The position numbers and the translations under genes are program-made. Positions 37,943-46,724 of a stretch of DNA of 64,000 bases are shown here, in pieces (position 1 is the first letter of the stretch; each line of letters starts with the position of its first letter). Under the pieces are notes generated by a model. It saw only the letters and a list, made by a program, of their open reading frames with translations, was not told where the DNA came from and did not search any database. This DNA is from Rhizobium metallidurans (GTDB lineage: Bacteria; Pseudomonadota; Alphaproteobacteria; Rhizobiales; Rhizobiaceae), in the NCBI RefSeq assembly GCF_014196505.1, contig NZ_JACIDW010000005.1:62001-126000 (forward strand). The letters run 5' to 3'.

Positions 37943-38492
37943 TCCATAGCATGATGCTTGCGAGCTTTATGAAGCCGAGGAAGTTGTGGGCGAGCTTGTC
38001 GTAGCGCGTTGCGATACGCCGCCATTGTTTGAGCTTGGCGAAGAAGCTCTCAATGCCCCATCGCTGCTTGTAGGCAAGGCGATCATAGGCATGTTGGTGC
38101 TTGCGATGTCGGCGTGGCGGAATGACTGGCTCGCCGCCTTGATCAAGAATGATGTCATGCAAGCTGTCGGCATCATAGGCGCGATCCGCGAGCACCTGTT
38201 TGGCTGGCAGAGCGCGGATAAGGTCGCAAGCCGGTGCCATGTCGTTTTGTTGACCAGGGCCGAGTTGAAAGCGAACCGGCAATCCCAGTGCATCGACTAC
38301 CGCATGGATTTTGCTGCCAAATCCACCTCGGGAGCGGCCGAGAGCCTGGGCTTGCGCTCCCCCCTTTTTCGCCGCCCGCCGGCGGCTTGGGCCTGCGCCC
38401 GGATAACCGTGGCGTCGATGGACAACCACTCCATGTCCGGATCGACAGAAACGGCTTCGAAAATCCGGTCGAATATGCCCTGCTCGATCCAA
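37935..38492 (-). CDS. IS5-family transposase, second frame (OrfB)
   Basis: The part downstream of the shift is the real coding region, from about RSRGGFGSKIHAVVDALG on. It has the second catalytic Asp in LADRAYDAD and the Glu in QRWGIESFFAKLKQWRR, with the DDE_Tnp_1 end RYDKLAHNFLGFIKLAS. The first 50 codons of this frame are antisense to meaning (shadow of OrfA). It would be made only as an OrfA-OrfB fusion. The stop at 37935-37937 lies in the left terminal repeat. Confidence 0.88.
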   Translation of the reverse strand: MDRAGHIRPDFRSRFCRSGHGVVVHRRHGYPGAGPSRRRAAKKGGAQAQALGRSRGGFGSKIHAVVDALGLPVRFQLGPGQQNDMAPACDLIRALPAKQVLADRAYDADSLHDIILDQGGEPVIPPRRHRKHQHAYDRLAYKQRWGIESFFAKLKQWRRIATRYDKLAHNFLGFIKLASIMLWIK

Positions 38493-38737
38493 CGGTAATA
38501 GCGCCGTTTGACCGTCTGATAGGGGCCGAAACGGTCTTCCGGCAGATCACGCCAGCGCGCTCCGGACCGGGCAAGCCACAGTATCGCGTCGAAGAACCGG
38601 CGCCCATCACTGCGAGGACCGCGCCTGCCTTTGCGACCACCGGGCACAAACGGCTTCAGCCGCTCCCACTGGTCATCTCGAAGAACCTCACCATCCATCG
38701 CCGACCTCCAAAAGTCAGCCTTGAATCTGATTTGCAA
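38297..38737 (-). CDS. IS5-family transposase, first frame (OrfA)
   Basis: 146 codons; the true start may be the ATG at 38698 (MDGEVLRDDQWERLKPF). It carries the N-terminal DUF4096-like part with RYYRWIEQGIFDRIF and the first catalytic Asp in LSIDATVIRAQ. The frame runs to a slippery A5G6 stretch (minus strand, around 38360-38375) from which a programmed -1 shift would join OrfB. The two frames together make one transposase of about 250 residues, as in other IS427 elements. Confidence 0.88.
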   Translation of the reverse strand: MQIRFKADFWRSAMDGEVLRDDQWERLKPFVPGGRKGRRGPRSDGRRFFDAILWLARSGARWRDLPEDRFGPYQTVKRRYYRWIEQGIFDRIFEAVSVDPDMEWLSIDATVIRAQAQAAGGRRKRGERKPRLSAAPEVDLAAKSMR

Positions 38738-38779
38738 CTCAAATGGAATCCCGGATCGTTAAATTGTCACTAAAGCCTA

Positions 38780-38803
38780 GCCCTTTTCCTGGGATTTGCC
38801 TAA
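38780..38803 (+). pseudogene. Detached 3' end of the mazF-like toxin gene
   Basis: Beyond the IS, bases 38780-38803 encode A L F L G F A and TAA in the toxin frame once one copy of the TA duplication is removed. This is the lost C-terminus. Confidence 0.85.
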
Positions 38804-38840
38804 GCGGTCGCTTTGGAAACGCCCGTCAGCTTGCGAAAGC

Positions 38841-38870
38841 AAAAACCGCCGACATCCAACGATGCGGCGG
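38841..38870 (-). terminator. Terminator of the chemoreceptor gene
   Basis: Stem CCGCCGACATC (38846-38856) / GATGCGGCGG (38861-38870) with one bulge and a CAAC loop. On the minus strand a TTTTT run (38841-38845) follows, so it serves the leftward chemoreceptor gene. Confidence 0.75.
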
Positions 38871-38902
38871 CTCCGTCATTCCCAAATCTGCACCTCGCCG
38901 CC

Positions 38903-40615
38903 TCAGGCCGCGCGCTGTCCCCGCGCGGGAGCTCCGGATTGCGTCCCCTGATCGCGGATCGCTCCGCGCCGATTGAGCTTGAAGTGGTTGACCAGCTCGG
39001 CGAGCAACGCCGCACCCGATGCGAGTTCCGAGCTGATGCCGGTCGTGCGCTCCACCATGCCGGCGTTCTGCTGCGTCATCCGGTCGATCTGCGAGACCGC
39101 GTTGTTGATCTCCGAAAGGCCGGTCGATTGCTCGGCGGCGGCCGTCGCCAGCGCGGTCATGTTGGTGTCGATCGATTCGACGAAGGTCTCGATCTCGTTC
39201 AGCGCCGTGCCGGTCGCATCGACGAGGCGAACGCCTTCATTGACTTCCTTGCCGGAATTCTCGATCAGGCCCTTGATCTCCTTGGCGGCCTTGGCGGAGC
39301 GCTGCGCCAGTTCGCGCACTTCCTGGGCAACGACGGCGAAACCCTTGCCGGCTTCGCCCGCGCGCGCCGCCTCGACGCCGGCATTGAGCGCCAGAAGGTT
39401 GGTCTGGAAGGCGATCTCGTCGATGACGCCGATGATCTGGCCGATCTCCTTCGACGCCGAGGCGATCCGCTGCATGGCGGTGATCGTCTCGCGCACCACG
39501 GCGGCGGACGTCGAGGCAGAGGCGCGCGCGCTCTGCACCAGCTTGCGCGTCGCCTGCGTGTTCTCGGTCGAGGACTTGACGGTCGCCGTGACCGTTTCAA
39601 GCGCCGCCGACGTCTCCTCCAGCGAGACCGCCTGTTCCCTTGTCCGGGCCGAGAGCTGTTCGGCGGCGTCGCGCATTTCCTGGCTGTTGCCGTTCAGCGC
39701 GTTGGTCTGCTGCAGCACCTTCACCAGCGTCGCCTGGAACGCGCCGATCGAGGTGTTGAAATCGCGGCGCAACGTCTCGAATTCGCCGACGAAGGGCTCG
39801 TCGATCGTCTGCCGGATATTGCACTCGGAGAGGCGGGCAAGCCCGGCGCCGAGATCGTTGACGACCTTCATCCGCTCGGTGACATCGGTCGCGAACTTCA
39901 CGACCTTGAAGACGCGGCCGGAGGCATCGAGGATCGGGTTGTAGGAAGCCTGGATATAGATCTCGCGCCCGCCCTTGCCGATCCGCTTGAATTGGTCGGC
40001 CGCGAACTTGCCGGCGGCGAGGTTTGCCCAGAAGGCCTTGTAGGTCGGGCTGCGGCTGTAATCGTCTTCGCAGAACATCGCATGATGCTTGCCGACGATC
40101 TCGCCGAGCGAATAGCCGAGCGTCGATAGAAAGTTCTCGTTGGCGGTGATGATGTTGCCTTCAGGCGTGAACTCGATCACCGCCTGCGCGCGCGACAGCG
40201 CCTCGAGCTTGCCCTTGTCCTCGGCCGCCTGCTTCTTGGCGGCGGTGATATCGGTCGCGAACTTCATCACCTTGTAGGGCTTGCTGCCGCGATAGATCGG
40301 ATTGTACGTCGCCTCGATCCAGATCTCGCGGCCGCCCTTGGCGATGCGCCTGTACTGGCGCTGGTCGAACTTGCCTTCGCCGAGACGCGCCCAGAAATCG
40401 GCATACTCCTTCGAGTTCGCCTCGGCCGGATCGACGAACATCCTGTGATGCTTGCCGACGATCTCGCCGAGCTCATAACCGACCGCCTTGCAGAAATTCT
40501 CGTTGGCCGTCAGAATCTTTCCGTTGAGATCGAATTCGATGATTGCCTGCGACTTGTTTAGCGCGTCCAGCACCGCGCTGCTGGAAGAGCCGATGCTTGA
40601 TAGAAATCCGACCAT
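38903..40615 (-). CDS. Soluble PAS-PAS methyl-accepting chemotaxis protein
   Basis: 570 residues without any membrane span. Two similar PAS domains (about 15-130 and 140-255) both contain EIVGKHHxMF and KGGREI, signs of a recent internal duplication. A long helical signalling domain follows (about 300-545) with the tip sequence [20 protein letters not shown] and a Gln-Ser/Ala-rich C-terminal tail ([14 protein letters not shown]). It is a cytoplasmic receptor that should feed CheA/CheW. The PAS pair may bind heme or flavin, as in Aer-type or aerotaxis receptors, but no ligand residue proves this. Confidence 0.92.
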   Translation of the reverse strand: MVGFLSSIGSSSSAVLDALNKSQAIIEFDLNGKILTANENFCKAVGYELGEIVGKHHRMFVDPAEANSKEYADFWARLGEGKFDQRQYRRIAKGGREIWIEATYNPIYRGSKPYKVMKFATDITAAKKQAAEDKGKLEALSRAQAVIEFTPEGNIITANENFLSTLGYSLGEIVGKHHAMFCEDDYSRSPTYKAFWANLAAGKFAADQFKRIGKGGREIYIQASYNPILDASGRVFKVVKFATDVTERMKVVNDLGAGLARLSECNIRQTIDEPFVGEFETLRRDFNTSIGAFQATLVKVLQQTNALNGNSQEMRDAAEQLSARTREQAVSLEETSAALETVTATVKSSTENTQATRKLVQSARASASTSAAVVRETITAMQRIASASKEIGQIIGVIDEIAFQTNLLALNAGVEAARAGEAGKGFAVVAQEVRELAQRSAKAAKEIKGLIENSGKEVNEGVRLVDATGTALNEIETFVESIDTNMTALATAAAEQSTGLSEINNAVSQIDRMTQQNAGMVERTTGISSELASGAALLAELVNHFKLNRRGAIRDQGTQSGAPARGQRAA

Positions 40616-40883
40616 TGGACAAACCCCGATATGCCAAGCGTGCCAAACCGCACGCCGGGCGAATCTATGGGATTTGAGTAAATATTCGCTAAATCTCTAT
40701 TAGTGTTGAGTTTTTTGGATTATGCGACCTTTGGTAGAGGGCCGGTGTAGATCGAGCGGGGACGGATCAATCGGCCGTTGAGTGCCTGCTCGCGGACTGC
40801 GATAGATTGCGGGTGCACGCGGCTCGTGGTTAAAATGGGCAATCACTGTTTTTGCCGGCTTCCAAGTTGGCGGAGGGGACGTT

Positions 40884-41411
40884 ATGCCGATCGGATCGAT
40901 CCATAGACCGGGAGTGATCATCGCCGCGACGATCCTGCTCTGGGCGGATATCGCACCGGCTCAGTCGGCTGGCTGCGCGCTCGAGCGCGTCGCGGGCTCG
41001 TCGCGCCAGATCATGCGCTGCGCCGATGGTGTGACTGTCACCGCCGAAGGTGGCGCGCGCTTCAGGCTTGTCGACAGCAACGGCGACGGTCGCCCCGATT
41101 CGGTGTCGTTGCGCGAAAAGGCGGTGCTCGTCGATGTCGATCGCGCCAGGCGCGGCAATGGCTTCCAGGTGGTGACGCCACAGGCGATCGCCGCCGTGCG
41201 CGGTACGCGTTGGGCCGTCGACGTCAAGAACGGCACCACATCGGTCTTCGTGGTGCGCGGCCGTGTCGCCGTCGGCAGGCCGTCGGCAAGGTCGACGGTC
41301 GTGCTGGCGCCGGGCGAGGGCGTGGACGTGTCGAGCAACAGTGGTGCGCTCACCGTGCGGCGTTGGCCGCAGGCGCGCGCGGCGGCGCTTCTCGCGCGGT
41401 TGGGCCAGTAG
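40884..41411 (+). CDS. FecR domain periplasmic protein
   Basis: 175 residues: a signal peptide at about 1-28 (VIIAATILLWADIAPAQSAG) and then a FecR-type beta domain (FQVVTPQAIAAVRGTRWAVD, VFVVRGRVAVG) with no membrane anchor or FecI-like partner. The residues before it carry a short acidic Asp-rich loop (DSNGDGRPDSV). It ends six bases before the CHASE2-cyclase gene, so the two form an operon. This suggests it presents or modulates a periplasmic signal to the CHASE2 sensor (inference). Confidence 0.85.
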   Translation: MPIGSIHRPGVIIAATILLWADIAPAQSAGCALERVAGSSRQIMRCADGVTVTAEGGARFRLVDSNGDGRPDSVSLREKAVLVDVDRARRGNGFQVVTPQAIAAVRGTRWAVDVKNGTTSVFVVRGRVAVGRPSARSTVVLAPGEGVDVSSNSGALTVRRWPQARAAALLARLGQ

Positions 41412-41417
41412 TCGCCC

Positions 41418-43277
41418 ATGCAGGCCAGACGGCTTCTTATGACGATATCGATGATCGCGGCCGCCCTTTGGGCCGGCGCGCTCGGCTATCTCCACATGCA
41501 GGGCAATGCCGGCTTTCTCGACCGCATGGAAGCATCGCTGGCCGACCTCAGGAGCCATCTTCTCGGGCCGGTCAGCGCGCCCTCGGTCGTCAGCATCGTC
41601 GCGATCGATGATCGGACGGCGAGTGCCAATGGATACCCCTTGAGCAGGGCAACACTTGCGCGCCTGGTGGAAACCATCGGCGCGCTCAAGCCGAAGGTCA
41701 TCGCGCTTGACCTGCTGCTCGTCGATCCGGGTCCCGAGGAGGGTGATCGGGCGCTGGCCGATGCGCTGAAGAGCGTGCCGAGCGTCGTCGCCGCGGCCGG
41801 TGTCTTTCCCTTAAGTGTCCAGTCGGTGACATCGAGCGCCGAAGACCCGCTGGCGACCATTCCGGTGGCGGATCGGATGATGCTGCCGATCGCCCGCTTC
41901 GCCGATTCCGCTGCTATCGGCGTCGTCAACGTGTCGACCGACCAGGGTGGTACGCCGCGCTATGTTCCGCTGATCTCGCGCGGCGCGCAGCGGGTCGATG
42001 CCTCGTTTCCGTTGCGCGTCGCGTCGCTGGCGCTTGGCGTCAATCCGGCGTTCACGCCCGCGACCCTGACTTTGGGCGACAGACGTCTTCCCACCGATGT
42101 CGGGCAGCGCCTGCCGCTGACCTTCTACGGTCCGCGCGGAACGATCCCCACTTTCAGCGCAGCCGATGCGCTGGCCGGTGGGATCGATGCCGAGGCGATC
42201 GAGGGCAGGGTGGTCGTGATCGGCTCGACCGTGACTGGCGGCGGCGATGTCTTTCCGACGCCGTTCGATCCGGTTCTGCCCGGCGTCGAGGTGATGTCAA
42301 CGGCTATCACCCGGTTGATATCAGGCGACAACATCGTGCGCGACGGCAATGTGCGCTCCTTCGACGCGCTGCTCGGCGTCATGCTACCGGTACTCGTTAT
42401 CAGTCTGCTCGGCTGGCGGCGCAGCGCCGCGGCATATAGCGCCATCGCCGCCGTGGTGCTGGCGTGGCTGGTGTTCAACGTCGTCGCCTTTTCGCATGGC
42501 TACTGGTTCAGCGCCGCGCTGCCGATCGCCGCGACGCTGCCGCCGGTGTTGTTGTTCGGCGCGATGGAACTGTGGCTGGATCGCCGCCGCGCCACGCATT
42601 TCGCGGCGCAAAGCGATCTCCTCCAGCGAATCGAGGCGCCCGGCCTCGGCGAATGGCTTGCGCGTGATCCATCCTTCTTGTCGCGCCCGGTGCGTCAGGA
42701 AGCCTCGGCGGTGTTCGTCGACCTGTCTGGCTTCACCGGATTGAGCGAGGCGATCGGCGCGGCACGGGTGCAACAGGTGCTGAGTGGCTTCTTCGAGCTC
42801 GTCGATGACGAGGCGCGTGCTCATGGCGGCGCGATCACCAGTTTCATGGGCGACGGCGCGATGATCCTCTTCGGGTTGCCGCGACCAGCCGACGACGACG
42901 CCTTGCGGGCGGCTGCCTGCGCCGTCGGGCTTGGTAACCGCCTGAGGGCGTGGCTTTCAGCCGATCCGGGGCTCTCCGGGCGCAAGATCGGCTTCAAGAT
43001 CGGCGCCCATTGCGGCCCCGTCGTTGCGTCGCGTCTTGGCACCGGTGCGCGCCAGCAGATCACCGCGACCGGCGATACCGTCAACGTCGCGAGCCGCCTG
43101 ATGGAAGTGGCGGCAAGTCGCGGTTTCGAGCTGGCGCTCAGCGCCGCGTTGATGAGCGCGGCGGGGGCGGAGGCAACGCCCAGCCAGCAGGGTGATCTCG
43201 GAGGCCCGGTCTCCGCCAGGATCCGGGGTCGCGCCGAAAGCATCGATGTCTTTCTGTGGCGCGGACATCCGCTTTGA
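41418..43277 (+). CDS. CHASE2-domain class III nucleotide cyclase
   Basis: 619 residues. The N-terminal membrane helix is at about 9-24, followed by an extracytoplasmic CHASE2 sensor (about 30-320; VIALDLLLVDPGPEEGD). Three spans follow (about 315-390), then a class III cyclase domain (about 435-600) with both metal aspartates (FVDLSGFTGL and FMGDGAMILFG) and transition-state residues NVASRLME. The position that is usually the adenine-specifying Lys (KxxGD) is Ser in TSFMGDG, so ATP specificity is uncertain. It converts ATP or GTP to a cyclic nucleotide on sensing a periplasmic signal. It is coupled to the FecR gene. Confidence 0.88.
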   Translation: MQARRLLMTISMIAAALWAGALGYLHMQGNAGFLDRMEASLADLRSHLLGPVSAPSVVSIVAIDDRTASANGYPLSRATLARLVETIGALKPKVIALDLLLVDPGPEEGDRALADALKSVPSVVAAAGVFPLSVQSVTSSAEDPLATIPVADRMMLPIARFADSAAIGVVNVSTDQGGTPRYVPLISRGAQRVDASFPLRVASLALGVNPAFTPATLTLGDRRLPTDVGQRLPLTFYGPRGTIPTFSAADALAGGIDAEAIEGRVVVIGSTVTGGGDVFPTPFDPVLPGVEVMSTAITRLISGDNIVRDGNVRSFDALLGVMLPVLVISLLGWRRSAAAYSAIAAVVLAWLVFNVVAFSHGYWFSAALPIAATLPPVLLFGAMELWLDRRRATHFAAQSDLLQRIEAPGLGEWLARDPSFLSRPVRQEASAVFVDLSGFTGLSEAIGAARVQQVLSGFFELVDDEARAHGGAITSFMGDGAMILFGLPRPADDDALRAAACAVGLGNRLRAWLSADPGLSGRKIGFKIGAHCGPVVASRLGTGARQQITATGDTVNVASRLMEVAASRGFELALSAALMSAAGAEATPSQQGDLGGPVSARIRGRAESIDVFLWRGHPL

Positions 43278-43373
43278 CATTTGTCGTGTGACGCAGTAGG
43301 AACAGCCCAACTTTTCAACCGGCAAGTTCCGGACGGCGCACCGTGCGCCCGATTATTCCGAAAGACAGACAAA

Positions 43374-45296
43374 ATGACAGAGATAAGCGGCGTCGTTCCG
43401 GCGATCGGCAAGGCGTTGGCGAAGCGCGGTTACTCCGAGCTCACCCCCGTTCAGCAATCCATGCTCGATCCGGCCCTTGCCGCATCCGACGCGCTGGTGT
43501 CGGCGCAGACCGGCTCCGGCAAGACGGTTGCCTTCGGCCTTGCCATGGCGCCGACCCTGCTTGGCGACGACGATCGCTTCGAGCCGGCCGCCACCCCGCT
43601 TGCACTCGTCATCGCCCCGACCCGCGAGCTGGCGCTTCAGGTCAAGCGCGAGCTGGAATGGCTCTACGAGATGACCGGTGCCGTCATCGTCAGCTGCGTC
43701 GGCGGCATGGACATCCGCAGCGAGCGGCGTGCGCTCGAGCGTGGCGCGCACATCGTCGTCGGCACGCCGGGTCGCCTTTGCGACCATATCCGCCGCCGCG
43801 CGCTCGACATGTCCGATCTGAAGGCCGTCGTTCTCGACGAAGCCGACGAGATGCTCGACCTCGGCTTCCGCGAAGACCTCGAATTCATTCTCGATGCGTC
43901 CCCGGACGATCGCCGCACGCTGATGTTCTCGGCGACCGTGCCGGCCGCGATCGCCAAGCTCGCCAAGAGCTACCAGAAGAACGCCGTGCGCATCGCCACC
44001 ACGACGGAAGAAAAGCAGCACGTCGATATCGAATATCGCGCGCTGGCCGTCGCTCCGAGCGACCGCGAAAACGCCATCATCAACGTCCTGCGATACTACG
44101 AGGCGACCAACGCCATCGTCTTCTGCTCGACCCGCGCCGCCGTCAACCACCTGACAGCCCGCTTCCATAACCGCAATTTCGACGTCGTCGCGCTCTCGGG
44201 TGAACTGACGCAGAACGAGCGCAGCCACGCGCTGCAGGCAATGCGCGATGGCCGCGCCCGTGTCTGCATCGCCACCGACGTCGCCGCCCGCGGCATCGAC
44301 CTGCCGGGCCTCGATCTCGTCATCCATGCCGACCTGCCGACCAATCCGGAAACCCTGTTGCACCGCTCGGGCCGCACCGGCCGCGCCGGCCGCAAGGGTG
44401 TCAGCGCGCTGATCGTGCCGCTGAATGCCCGCCGCAAGGCCGAGCGTCTGCTCGACAATGCCGGCATCGCCGCCACCTGGGCGCTGCCGCCGTCGGCCGA
44501 GGAAGTGATCGCCCGCGACGAGGAACGTCTGCTCGCCGATCCGATCTTCGAGGAAGCGCCGCGCGAGGAAGAGCAGGACATCGTCAAGCGCCTCCTCGAC
44601 GCGCATGGCGCCGAAAAGCTCGCCAACGCTTTCGTCAACCTCTATCGCGCCAAGCAGTCGGCGCCGGAGGATCTGATGGAGATCAGCCTGCAGGCCGGTC
44701 CGCGCAAGCCGCGCGACAATGCCGATGGCCCGCGCGATACGAGCCCGCGTGGACCGCGCGACGATTTCGGCCCCAGCGTCTGGTTCTCGTTGTCGGTCGG
44801 CCGCAAGCAGAACGCCGAGCCGCGATGGCTGATCCCGATGATCTGCCGCAACGGCAACCTGACCAAGCGCGAGATCGGCGCCATCAAGATGCAGTCGGAA
44901 GAGACCTTCGTCGAGATCGCCGCCGGCAGCGCCGATGCCTTCCTCGCGGCAACCGGCCCGAACAAGACGATGGAGCGCGGCATCCGCGTCAGCCGTCTGC
45001 CCGGTACGCCGGAATTCGGTCGCCAGGATTACGGCAAGCCGGATTTCAATAAATCGGGTCCGAAGCCCTACGCCGCCAAGAAGAGCTATGACGACCGTCC
45101 GCGCGACGGTGGCTTCAAGAAGGGACCGCGCAGCGATGCGGCACCATCCGGCGAGCGCGACAGCAAGCCGTGGAGCAAGCCCGGCAAGCCCAAGTTCGAA
45201 GGCAAGCCCAAGTTCGAGGGTAAGCCGAAATACGAAGGCAAGCCGAAGTTCGACGGCAACGGCCCGAAGCCGAAATTCTCCAAGAAGAAGGGCTGA
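43374..45296 (+). CDS. DEAD-box ATP-dependent RNA helicase
   Basis: 640 residues from the ATG at 43374 (MTEISGVVPAIGKALAKRG). The motifs are all present: Q motif (ELTPVQQ), AQTGSGKT, PTRELALQ, TPGRLCDH, DEAD, SAT, and HRSGRTGRAGRKG. The C-terminal part (about 480-555) resembles the DbpA-type RNA-binding domain. The last 60 residues are a basic low-complexity tail with short repeats of K-P-K-F/Y-E-G. It unwinds structured RNA in ribosome assembly or decay. Confidence 0.94.
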   Translation: MTEISGVVPAIGKALAKRGYSELTPVQQSMLDPALAASDALVSAQTGSGKTVAFGLAMAPTLLGDDDRFEPAATPLALVIAPTRELALQVKRELEWLYEMTGAVIVSCVGGMDIRSERRALERGAHIVVGTPGRLCDHIRRRALDMSDLKAVVLDEADEMLDLGFREDLEFILDASPDDRRTLMFSATVPAAIAKLAKSYQKNAVRIATTTEEKQHVDIEYRALAVAPSDRENAIINVLRYYEATNAIVFCSTRAAVNHLTARFHNRNFDVVALSGELTQNERSHALQAMRDGRARVCIATDVAARGIDLPGLDLVIHADLPTNPETLLHRSGRTGRAGRKGVSALIVPLNARRKAERLLDNAGIAATWALPPSAEEVIARDEERLLADPIFEEAPREEEQDIVKRLLDAHGAEKLANAFVNLYRAKQSAPEDLMEISLQAGPRKPRDNADGPRDTSPRGPRDDFGPSVWFSLSVGRKQNAEPRWLIPMICRNGNLTKREIGAIKMQSEETFVEIAAGSADAFLAATGPNKTMERGIRVSRLPGTPEFGRQDYGKPDFNKSGPKPYAAKKSYDDRPRDGGFKKGPRSDAAPSGERDSKPWSKPGKPKFEGKPKFEGKPKYEGKPKFDGNGPKPKFSKKKG

Positions 45297-45457
45297 GGCC
45301 CAAAGCGTGACGGCGAGGATCGCATGCGCCGCCGGTCGTTCGGATGATCCTGATTTTCAGGGCACCACTCGACCTGGTAGCCATGCCTCGCCGTTTCTCA
45401 TATCAAGCAATCGCGAAACATGAATCGCGCGATTGCCGATCCGGATCGGGCGGCGCC

Positions 45458-46180
45458 ATGCATGATAAAACCGAACGCATGACATCCGTTTCCATTGACG
45501 ATGGTGTTCAACCACAAACGCGCACGTCTTCCTTCGACGCCAGCGCCTTCATCGCCAAGAATCTCCGGCTTTTGCCCGTCCCGGGCCTCTCAAATATCCA
45601 GCTCTACACCGCTCATTCCGGCAGCCGCCTGTCACGGCTCGGCGGCACTGATCCCGACGCACCGGCGCCGTACTGGGCCTATGGCTGGGGCGGCGGTGCG
45701 GTGCTGGCGCATCACATCGCTGAACATCCGCATCTCGTGCGCGGCCGCCGCGTGCTCGATCTGGGTACCGGGTCCGGCCTCGTGGCGATCGTCGCTGCCA
45801 AGGCAGGCGCGACATCCGTGGTCGCCACCGACATCAACGAAAACGCCATCGCTGCCGCCCGCCTCAATGCGGCCGCCAACGGTGTCGAGATCGATCTTAT
45901 CCACGCCGATCTCCTCGACGGTCAACCGCCTGCGGTCGATATCGTGCTCGCCGGTGATCTCTTCTATGACGAAGCACTGGCAAAGCGCACGCTGGCCTTT
46001 CTCGAAACCTGCCGTACCGCCGGCATCGACGTCCTGATAGGCGATCCCTATCGCATGCCGCTGCCAACCGGGAAGCTGCGCTGCATCGCCGAGTATTCCG
46101 TGCCGGATTTCGGTCTGGGTTGCGACGGAGCGGAGGTGCGCGCCGGCATTTTCAGCTTGGCCACGCTTCCTGACCGCTAG
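45458..46180 (+). CDS. Class I SAM-dependent methyltransferase (ETFB-lysine / PrmA-like)
   Basis: 240 residues from the ATG at 45458 with CGGGCGGC ahead; the ATG at 45479 (MTSVSIDDG) is an alternative. It has the SAM-binding loop VLDLGTGSGLVAIVAAKAG, the acidic ATDIN motif and a DLLDGQ... region of the METTL20/PrmA family. The YWAYGWGGGAVLAHHI stretch matches rhizobial relatives that methylate lysine in electron-transfer flavoprotein or ribosomal proteins. Target unproven. It converges on an ACT-domain gene. Confidence 0.82.
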   Translation: MHDKTERMTSVSIDDGVQPQTRTSSFDASAFIAKNLRLLPVPGLSNIQLYTAHSGSRLSRLGGTDPDAPAPYWAYGWGGGAVLAHHIAEHPHLVRGRRVLDLGTGSGLVAIVAAKAGATSVVATDINENAIAAARLNAAANGVEIDLIHADLLDGQPPAVDIVLAGDLFYDEALAKRTLAFLETCRTAGIDVLIGDPYRMPLPTGKLRCIAEYSVPDFGLGCDGAEVRAGIFSLATLPDR

Positions 46181-46201
46181 CCAATTCCAGGCGCTCCAGT
46201 G

Positions 46202-46615
46202 TCAGCCTGCCGCCACCTGCAGGTCCAACAGAACCCTCATGGCCTCTTCCGCGTCCGCCGTTGGCACGAAGACGTGATCGTGATGATATGCGGCCACCAT
46301 GTTGCAGGAGATGTTGTGATTGGCGAGCGCGGTCGCGACGGCCGCCGTTAGTCCGACACCTTCAAGCGACGAAAACACGGTGAGCGTGATCCGTCGCATG
46401 GTGAGTGTGGTGTCGAATCCCAGTCGCAGAGCGTCGCCATGTGCGAGTATCAAGGACACGCCTTCGGCTTCCCGAAACCAGCCGAGCGAGATTGGTGCAG
46501 CCAGCATCGCGAGCTGCTCGTCTTCAGTCGTGCAGAACACATAGTCCGCAGCGTCAAGGCTTGGCGTCATGCCGCGCAGCATGGCCTTGGTGTTGCGAAC
46601 CGGCTGGGTGGTCAT
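46202..46615 (-). CDS. ACT domain-containing protein
   Basis: 137 residues from the ATG at 46615 (MTTQPVRNTKAMLRG). Two ACT-like modules are seen: the N-terminal one (about 20-65; DYVFCTTEDEQLAMLAAPIS) and the C-terminal one (about 75-135; LEGVGLTAAVATALANHNIS). This fits the ACT_3/ACT_7 pair found in amino-acid-binding regulators. Ligand unknown. The gene lies 109 bases after moeA on the same strand and may be read through from that operon. Confidence 0.85.
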   Translation of the reverse strand: MTTQPVRNTKAMLRGMTPSLDAADYVFCTTEDEQLAMLAAPISLGWFREAEGVSLILAHGDALRLGFDTTLTMRRITLTVFSSLEGVGLTAAVATALANHNISCNMVAAYHHDHVFVPTADAEEAMRVLLDLQVAAG

Positions 46616-46724
46616 GATCGTGCGTCCCGGCTGTGGTTGAAGATGCGTCGAGTGTGGAACAAGCGCGATATCCGCACAAGTCACCGCAATAACAGCAATT
46701 AGTCGGGTGCGCCCGACCGAGCGT

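Larger units (their letters stand above)
37914..38779 (-). mobile_element. IS5-family (IS427-group) insertion sequence, complete
   Basis: The element runs from 37916 to 38777 (862 bp), with the TA target duplication at 37914-37915 and 38778-38779. The terminal repeats are GGCTGTGGTGACAATTTAAC on the left and its near copy (GGCTTTAGTGACAATTTAAC) inverted on the right, 18 of 20 bases equal. Size, TA duplication and two overlapping transposase frames fit the IS427 group. It interrupts the 3' end of the mazF-like toxin gene. Confidence 0.93.

Noticed and set aside
37935..38737. Two overlapping transposase frames read as a frameshifted pseudogene
   Set aside because: IS427-type elements use a programmed shift; the A5G6 slippery run and intact ends and DDE residues fit a working element.
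45180..45290. Tandem repeats considered as a CRISPR-like array
   Set aside because: They are in-frame coding repeats of a helicase tail, with no spacers of constant length and no cas genes.
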